From the NCBI RefSeq assembly GCF_938028185.1, contig NZ_CALJAH010000153.1, forward strand, positions 1 through 10,481: a DNA stretch of 10,481 bases. The letters run 5' to 3'. Below, piece after piece: positions 6,076 to 10,481 of the stretch; position 1 is the first letter of the stretch; the number at the start of each line of letters is the position of its first letter. This stretch comes from an uncultured Cardiobacterium sp. GTDB taxonomy: Bacteria; Pseudomonadota; Gammaproteobacteria; Cardiobacteriales; Cardiobacteriaceae. The position numbers and the translations under genes are program-made. Below the pieces are notes generated by a model. The model was not told where the DNA came from, made no database searches, and worked only from the letters and a program-made list of their open reading frames with translations.

Positions 6076-8216
6076 TCAGAATTCGTATTTAAAGCTGGCG
6101 CTGATGTAGCGCGGGTCGCCGTAGCCGTACTGGTTGAAGCTGAGCTGGTTGCGGTATTTTTTGTCGAAGAGGTTGTCGACGTTGATTTGCGCCGAGAAGT
6201 GGTCGGTGATTTGGTAGCGTCCCATCAGGTTGACCACGGAGTAGCTTTTTTGGCCGTAATCAACTTCTGCGCCGGTCGCCGGGTTTTTGGTTGCCGTCTA
6301 GGTGCGGCTTTGCCAGGCAACACCGCCGCCGACGGTCAGGCCGCTGACGGCGGGCACGTCGTAGGTGGCGAACAGTTTGAGTTGTTTGCGCGGGTGGGTG
6401 GTGTTGAGTTTTTTGCCCTGGGCGTCTTTGCCGCTCCATTGGGTGTAGCCCGCGCCAAGGCGCAGGTTTTCGCCGATGTTGCCGCTCGCTTCCAGCTCGA
6501 AGCCGTTGACTTTTGCGCCTTTGGCGGCGTAGTAGGCGGTGGTCGGCGGGGTGACGCCTATGATGTTTTCGCCGCTGCTTTGTGCGAGGTTGTCCTGGCG
6601 GGTGCGGAAGACGCTCGCCTGGGTGTTGAGGCGGTTATCGAGCCAGTTGGCTTTCCAGCCCAGTTCCCAGGTGCTGCCCCGGATGGGGCCAAGCAGGTTG
6701 TTGTTGCGGTCGCGCTGGGTTTGCGGTTTGAAGATGTCGGCGTAGCTGGCGTACACGGTCTGGTTCGGGGTGATGTCGTAGGTGATGCCCGCGTACGGTG
6801 TCCAGATGGCGCTGTTTTTTTGGCTGAAGGGTTTTTGGCTGCTTTCGCCGCTGCTTTTCCAGTTGCTGACGCGGGTGCCGATGATGGTGCTGAGCTGGTC
6901 GGTGATGCGCAGGCGGGTAGCGGCGTAGAGCGCGGTTTCGGTGTCGGTCTGGTCTTGGCTCAGGCTGCGCGTCGTCCAGTTCGGGCGGGGGTAGTTACCG
7001 TTCCAGGTGTTGAGGTCGGTTGCGGGCGCGATGCCGTCGTTCGCCCAGCTGTAGGAGCTGCGGTGGTGGCGGTTGTATTGGATGCCGGCGGTGAGTTCGT
7101 GTTCTTGGCCCCAGGCCTGGATTTTGCCGTCGGCCTGGAGTTGGATGGTGTTTTGTTTGGCGTCGGTGTGGAATTTGCCCGGCCACGGCGTCCAGTCAAG
7201 GCCGTTGCGGTTGACGCTGCCGCCGCTGAAGTAGAAGAGTTCGGAGTCGCCGGTGGCGTTGCGGTGGTCGGCTTTGAGGCTCACGTTCCAGTTGTCATTC
7301 AGCGCTTGTTTGCCTTCGAGGAAGATGTTGGTGGTGCGGCTGTCCCAGTATGACCAGTTGGTGCTGTCGCTTTTGCCGCGTTTCCAGTTGGTGAAGCTGC
7401 CGTCGGTGTAGGTGACGGGCAGGCCGCCCCACATGGCGCCGTCTTTGTCGTTGCGCTGGTGGCTGATGCCGACGCTGGCGCTGGTGGTCGGGGTGATGTC
7501 GGCATCCAGCACGCCGTAGAGGGTGCTGCTTTTGTCTTTTTCGCGGTCAACGAAGGTTTTGCCGCCCTGGTGGTTGGCGATGATGCGTCCGCGCAGGTTG
7601 CCGGAGGCGGTGAGCGGCTGGCTGTGGTCGGCGCTTAGTTTGAGGTCGCCGTAGCGGCCGACGCCTGCTTCCAGCGCGGTTTTGCGTTCGCTGCTGTCGG
7701 CGTGTTTGCGCACGAGATTGACGCTGGCTGACGGGTTGCCCGCGCCGGTCATGAGGCCGGTCGCGCCGCGTACGATTTCCACGCGGTCGTAGAGGCTGGT
7801 GTCAATGACGCTTTCGCCCGCGACCCACGCGCCTGCCCAGTTTACGTTCATGCCGTCCACCTGGTATTTGTCGATGGCGAAGCCGCGCGCGCTGAAGGTG
7901 TTGCGTCCCCGGTCAAATTTGCGCACGGAGACGCCGGGCGTGCTTTCCAGGGTTTTGGCGAGGTCGGTGAGGTTCTGGTCACGCATTTGTTGTTGGGTGA
8001 CGACGCTGACGGTTTGCGGGGTTTCTTGCGTGGAGAGTGCCATGCCGGTGGCACTCGTCATAGTGGGCACGGTGTAGTCGCGCGTGTCTTCGCTGGCGAC
8101 GCGGCTTTTGTCAGCGGCGATGGTGACGGGCGCGAGGGTGGTGTTGTCGGCGGCGTGGGCGACGCTGACAGTGGCCGCGCCGCAGAGGGCGAGGCGGATG
8201 GCTTTTGTAATGTCAT
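6076..8216 (-). pseudogene. fhuE: TonB-dependent hydroxamate siderophore receptor, FhuE-type, disrupted
   Basis: An outer-membrane receptor that would take up ferric hydroxamate siderophores (coprogen/ferrioxamine type) using TonB energy. It resembles E. coli FhuE: plug motifs FSARGFAIDKYQVDGMN and YDRVEIVRGATGLMTGAGNP, RKHADS, WGGLPVTYTDG, ASYADIFKPQTQRD, and a C-terminus LFDKKYRNQ to FKYEF ending in F. The natural start is the ATG at 8214-8216, with AAGGAA six bases upstream. From it the frame reads MTLQKPSAS and is wrong; one more A in the AAAA run at 8203-8206 gives MTLQKAIRLALCGAATVSVAHA, a perfect signal peptide running into the receptor frame. A second lesion, TAG at 6298-6300 (codon 640 of a restored 714), removes the last barrel strands. 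E. coli FhuE has Tyr there, as I recall. The frame is open on both sides. A TTG at 8242-8244 would avoid the frameshift but lacks a good ribosome-binding site. Confidence 0.88.
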
Positions 8217-8228
8217 GGGGGGTTCCTT
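8214..8228 (-). promoter_or_regulatory. Ribosome-binding site and start codon of the receptor gene
   Basis: On the minus strand AAGGAA (8228-8223) is followed by six Cs (8222-8217) and ATG (8216-8214). This is the only strong SD-ATG pair near the signal-peptide code, and it sets the start used for the receptor. It is out of frame with the receptor by one base, which is the evidence for the early frameshift. Confidence 0.7.
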
Positions 8229-8292
8229 GGTTGAGCCCGGTCAATATTCCGGGGTGAGGTGGGTTAGCGCGGGTTGGGATGGGATGCAAGGC

Positions 8293-8332
8293 GCAAAACG
8301 CAGGCAATGTGGATAACCTTGCCAAGTTTTGC
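8293..8332 (-). promoter_or_regulatory. Nested inverted repeat between fhuB and the receptor gene
   Basis: GCAAAAC (8293-8299) pairs with GTTTTGC (8326-8332). Inside it, GGCAA (8303-8307) pairs with TTGCC (8319-8323). The element lies in the 142-bp gap between the fhuB stop (8359) and the receptor start (8216). No T tract follows on the minus strand. It could be an mRNA stability or processing hairpin that sets the receptor/permease ratio; this is inference. Confidence 0.4.
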
Positions 8333-8358
8333 AACGCGGCAGCCCGCTCAATCCCGCG

Positions 8359-10370
8359 CTAATTACGCCCGCAACGGGATGTTGAACGGGCTCTTGGATG
8401 GGGTTGCCGCAGGTGCAGCAGGAAGTATCCGCCGCCGAGGAGCGAGGCGAGGACGCCCGCGCCGAGTTCGTAGGGGAAGATGAGGTAGCGGCCAAGCCAG
8501 TCGGCGACGAGCATCAGTGCTGCGCCGTAGAGGGCGGCGACCGGCAGTTGTTTGTCGATGCTGACCGCGCCGCTGCGCCGCGCCAGGTGCGGGGTCATCA
8601 GGCCGATGAAGCTGAGCGGGCCAACGGCAAGGGTGGCGGCGGTGCTCATCAGCGCGACGAGGACGAGCAGCACGCTGCGGCTACGGCGGACGGCGAGGCC
8701 GAGGCTGCCGGCGACGGTTTCGCCCAGCGCCAGCAGGCGCAGCGGTTTCAGGCAGAGCAGCGCGCCCGCGAGCAGGCCGAGTGCGAGCAGCACCAGCAGC
8801 GGCGCGGTGTAGGGGCGGGTGTAGTAGGTGCTGCCGGAAAGCCAGCTCAGCACGCTTTGCAGTTGCGGGTTGCCGCTGACCTGTATCAGCGTCATCACGC
8901 CGTGCATCAGCGCGGCGATAGCGACGCCGGTAATCAGCAACCACGCCGGTTGCAGGCGGCGCGACAGCCAGAGGATGAGCACGGCGACGATGAGCGCACC
9001 GCCCGCGCCCGCGAGCAGCAGGCCGCCGCTGCCGAGCGCGGGGAAGGCGATGAAGGCGGCGAGTACTGCCAGCGCCACGCCGGAGCTGATGCCGAGCACT
9101 TCCGGGCTGGCCATCGGGTTGCGCGTCAGCGTTTGCAGCAGCACGCCCGCGCTGGCGAGCAGGATGCCGACGGCGACGGTGCTGAGGCTGCGTGGCAGGC
9201 GGTGCTCAAGGATGAGGTCGCCCTGCCAATGCCAGCCCCAGCCGTCCGCCCCGGCGGTAAATCCTTGTCCGCCCCGGCGGTAAATCCTTGTAGCAGCACC
9301 GCGAGCGCGGCCAGCGCGGCGAGACCGAGCAGCGGTTTTTGCCACGAAGTGAGTCGCGGCGCGGGTGCGGACGGCGGCTGTTCACGCGCGATGCCCTGGC
9401 TTTTGCGCTGGCGCAGTACCAGATAAATCAGGAACGGCGCGCCGAGGACGCCGGTCATCGCCCCGGCGGGCAGCAGGGTGCCGCTGTAATGGCCGATGAT
9501 ATTGAGCAGGCTATCGACGATAAGCAGCAGCAGGCCACCGCTGACGAATGACACCGCCAGCCGCGCCCCGGTCGCGCGCAGCCGCAGCAGGTGGGCGACA
9601 CTCGCCCCGGCCAGTCCGGCAAAACTGATAACGCCGACGCGGCTCACCACCTGCGCGGTAATCCCCGCCGCCAGCAGCAATACGAGGAGGCGCAGCAGTC
9701 CGACCGGGACGCCGAGGCGGCGCGCCTGCTCATCATCGAGCGCGAGCAGGGTCAAGGGGCGCTGCAACAGGGCGAAGGCGACGGCGGCGGCAAGCGTCGT
9801 CCAGCACAGCGCGGCGACCGTCGCCCAGCCGTCCTGCAACAGCGCGCCCGCGCCCCAGACCATCACGCCGAGCAGCATATCGTGATAAAACTGGACGATG
9901 ACGGCGGCGACAGCGGCGAAGACCATATTGGCAATCAGCCCGGCGAGAATCAGCGACAACGCATTCATCCCGCCTGCGCCCGCGACCAGCAGCACCAGCG
10001 CGATGGCGGCGACCGCCCCGGCAAAGGCGACTCAAAAACTGCCGAACAGCCCCGCCGCCGGGAAAAAGAGCGTGACCAGCATCAGCGACAACTGCGCGCC
10101 GCCAGCGACGGCGAGGGTGCTGTCCGAGGCGAGCGGGTTATGCACGATTTGCTGCAAGGCGCTACTGGCGAGCGCGAGCAGGCCACCGGCGAGAAACGCG
10201 GCGACGATTTCCGGCAACACCGCCATTTGCACCGCCGCTCCGGCGATGGGGAGCGCGTCCGGGTCGCGCAACAAATCCGCCCACGGCCATTGCCAGAGCA
10301 GCGCCAGCCAGACGGCGGCGAGGGCGAGGGCGAGCAGGGAAAAGAGGGAGCGGGTTTTGCTGGGGGTCAT
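8359..10370 (-). pseudogene. fhuB: Fe3+-hydroxamate ABC transporter permease FhuB, disrupted
   Basis: The inner-membrane permease of hydroxamate-siderophore import, normally working with FhuC (ATPase) and FhuD (binding protein). It is built as two fused FecCD-type halves of about ten membrane segments each. First half: QQIVHNPLASDSTLAVAGGAQL (73-94), LILAGLIANM, GAPFLIYLVLRQR. Second half: TLTRNPMASPEVLGISSG, ASGNP-like VSGNPQLQSVLSWLSGSTYY, GPLSFIGLMTPHLAR. The restored protein is 662 residues; E. coli FhuB is 660. Lesion 1: TGA at 10032-10034 (codon 113; reads GLFGSF-stop-VAFAGAV), probably a former TGG. Lesion 2: a perfect 23-bp tandem duplication at 9245-9290 shifts the frame in the linker between halves; deleting one copy joins LLQGFTAGAD to GWGWHWQGD exactly in frame. 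The ATG at 10368-10370 follows an in-frame stop two codons earlier, but no clear SD is seen. The receptor gene follows. fhuC and fhuD are not in the window. Confidence 0.93.
9245..9290. repeat. Perfect 23-bp tandem duplication inside fhuB
   Basis: The unit at 9245-9267 (starts TCCGCCCCGG, ends AAATCCTTG) is repeated without a mismatch at 9268-9290. Twenty-three is not a multiple of three, so the duplication causes the frameshift between the two halves of fhuB. The identity of the copies suggests a recent event. Within each unit, CCGCCCCGGCGG is nearly palindromic, which may have favoured slippage. Confidence 0.97.
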
Positions 10371-10404
10371 AAATCAGGAAGGGGTTGAGGGTGTCGGGTG
10401 ATTT

Positions 10405-10434
10405 ACATACAGGTTGAGCGCTCCATGTGTATGT
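10405..10434. promoter_or_regulatory. Symmetric 30-bp interrupted palindrome upstream of fhuB
   Basis: ACATACA (10405-10411) and TGTATGT (10428-10434) are perfect inverted arms, equally spaced around a perfect GAGCGCTC palindrome (10416-10423). It lies 35-64 bases upstream of the fhuB ATG and just after the possible promoter. It could be a repressor operator or a 5' leader hairpin. It does not resemble a Fur box. Confidence 0.45.
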
Positions 10435-10438
10435 GGCG

Positions 10439-10467
10439 AATTTACAATTCAAGTGCAACAGCTACAA
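10439..10467 (-). promoter_or_regulatory. Possible promoter of the fhuB-receptor unit
   Basis: On the minus strand a -35-like TTGTAG (10467-10462) and a -10-like TAAATT (10444-10439) are 17 bases apart. Both match the consensus only partly. The -10 lies inside a dyad GAATT-tac-AATTC (10438-10450). Transcription would start near 10432, at the edge of the 10405-10434 palindrome. If real, fhuB is the first gene of its transcript. The rest of the window, to 10481, shows no recognisable coding sequence. Confidence 0.3.
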
Positions 10468-10481
10468 AAAAAGGCATCCAT

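Noticed and set aside
6187..7353. Plus-strand open frame of 388 codons opposite the receptor gene
   Set aside because: The opposite strand encodes clear FhuE-type sequence. The plus frame is low-complexity G/A/V-rich with no motif and is an antisense shadow.
8217..8334. TTG at 8332-8334 as the start of the receptor
   Set aside because: It lacks a ribosome-binding site and adds about 40 non-family residues before the signal peptide. The ATG at 8214-8216 plus a one-base deletion explains the sequence better.
8398..9426. Plus-strand open frame of 342 codons opposite fhuB
   Set aside because: Q/A/E/R-rich antisense shadow of a GC-rich membrane-protein gene; fhuB motifs on the minus strand explain this region.
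6298..10034. Recoding (selenocysteine or amber read-through) at the TGA and TAG codons
   Set aside because: FhuB and FhuE have no role for such residues, no supporting recoding element was seen, and the same genes carry frameshifts, so simple gene decay is more likely.

Overview
The window reads as a chromosomal stretch of a Gammaproteobacterium of moderate to high G+C. RNase R, a DedA-family membrane protein and a hydroxamate-siderophore uptake locus all resemble enterobacterial-type homologues. The overall flavour (small genome style, frequent CGTAG-type palindromes after stop codons) would fit a Cardiobacterium-like, host-associated organism. That assignment is an impression from memory and is weakly supported.

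Layout. On the minus strand, 12-3201 holds a DedA-family gene followed 28 bp later by rnr (RNase R), probably one transcript, with an 8-bp hairpin across the junction. An intergenic stretch (3202-3516) separates these from two plus-strand paralogues at 3517-4614 and 4697-5782. They are secreted, acidic, SH3b-like proteins of unknown function with almost identical signal peptides and C-termini, and they arose by tandem duplication. Their unit ends in a good terminator (5865-5887).

The interval 5783-6075 is non-coding. It holds three palindromic repeats of one architecture and a bidirectional terminator. A further copy of the repeat starts at the left window edge and supplies the rnr stop codon.

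On the minus strand, 6076-10370 is a two-gene iron-uptake unit: fhuB (inner-membrane permease for Fe3+-hydroxamates) and then a FhuE-type TonB-dependent outer-membrane receptor. Both are broken. fhuB has an in-frame TGA and a perfect 23-bp tandem duplication that shifts the frame; removing one copy restores a 662-residue FhuB. The receptor has an apparent one-base deletion just after its start codon and an in-frame TAG that cuts off its last 74 codons; outside these points the reading frame is intact. Four independent lesions in two functionally linked genes, with no other damage seen, point to a recent loss of hydroxamate-siderophore uptake, unless the sequence carries errors.

Upstream of fhuB the window ends with a possible promoter and a symmetric 30-bp palindrome. 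No sequence close to the Fur-box consensus was seen there. No RNA genes, CRISPR arrays, transposases or phage genes were found.
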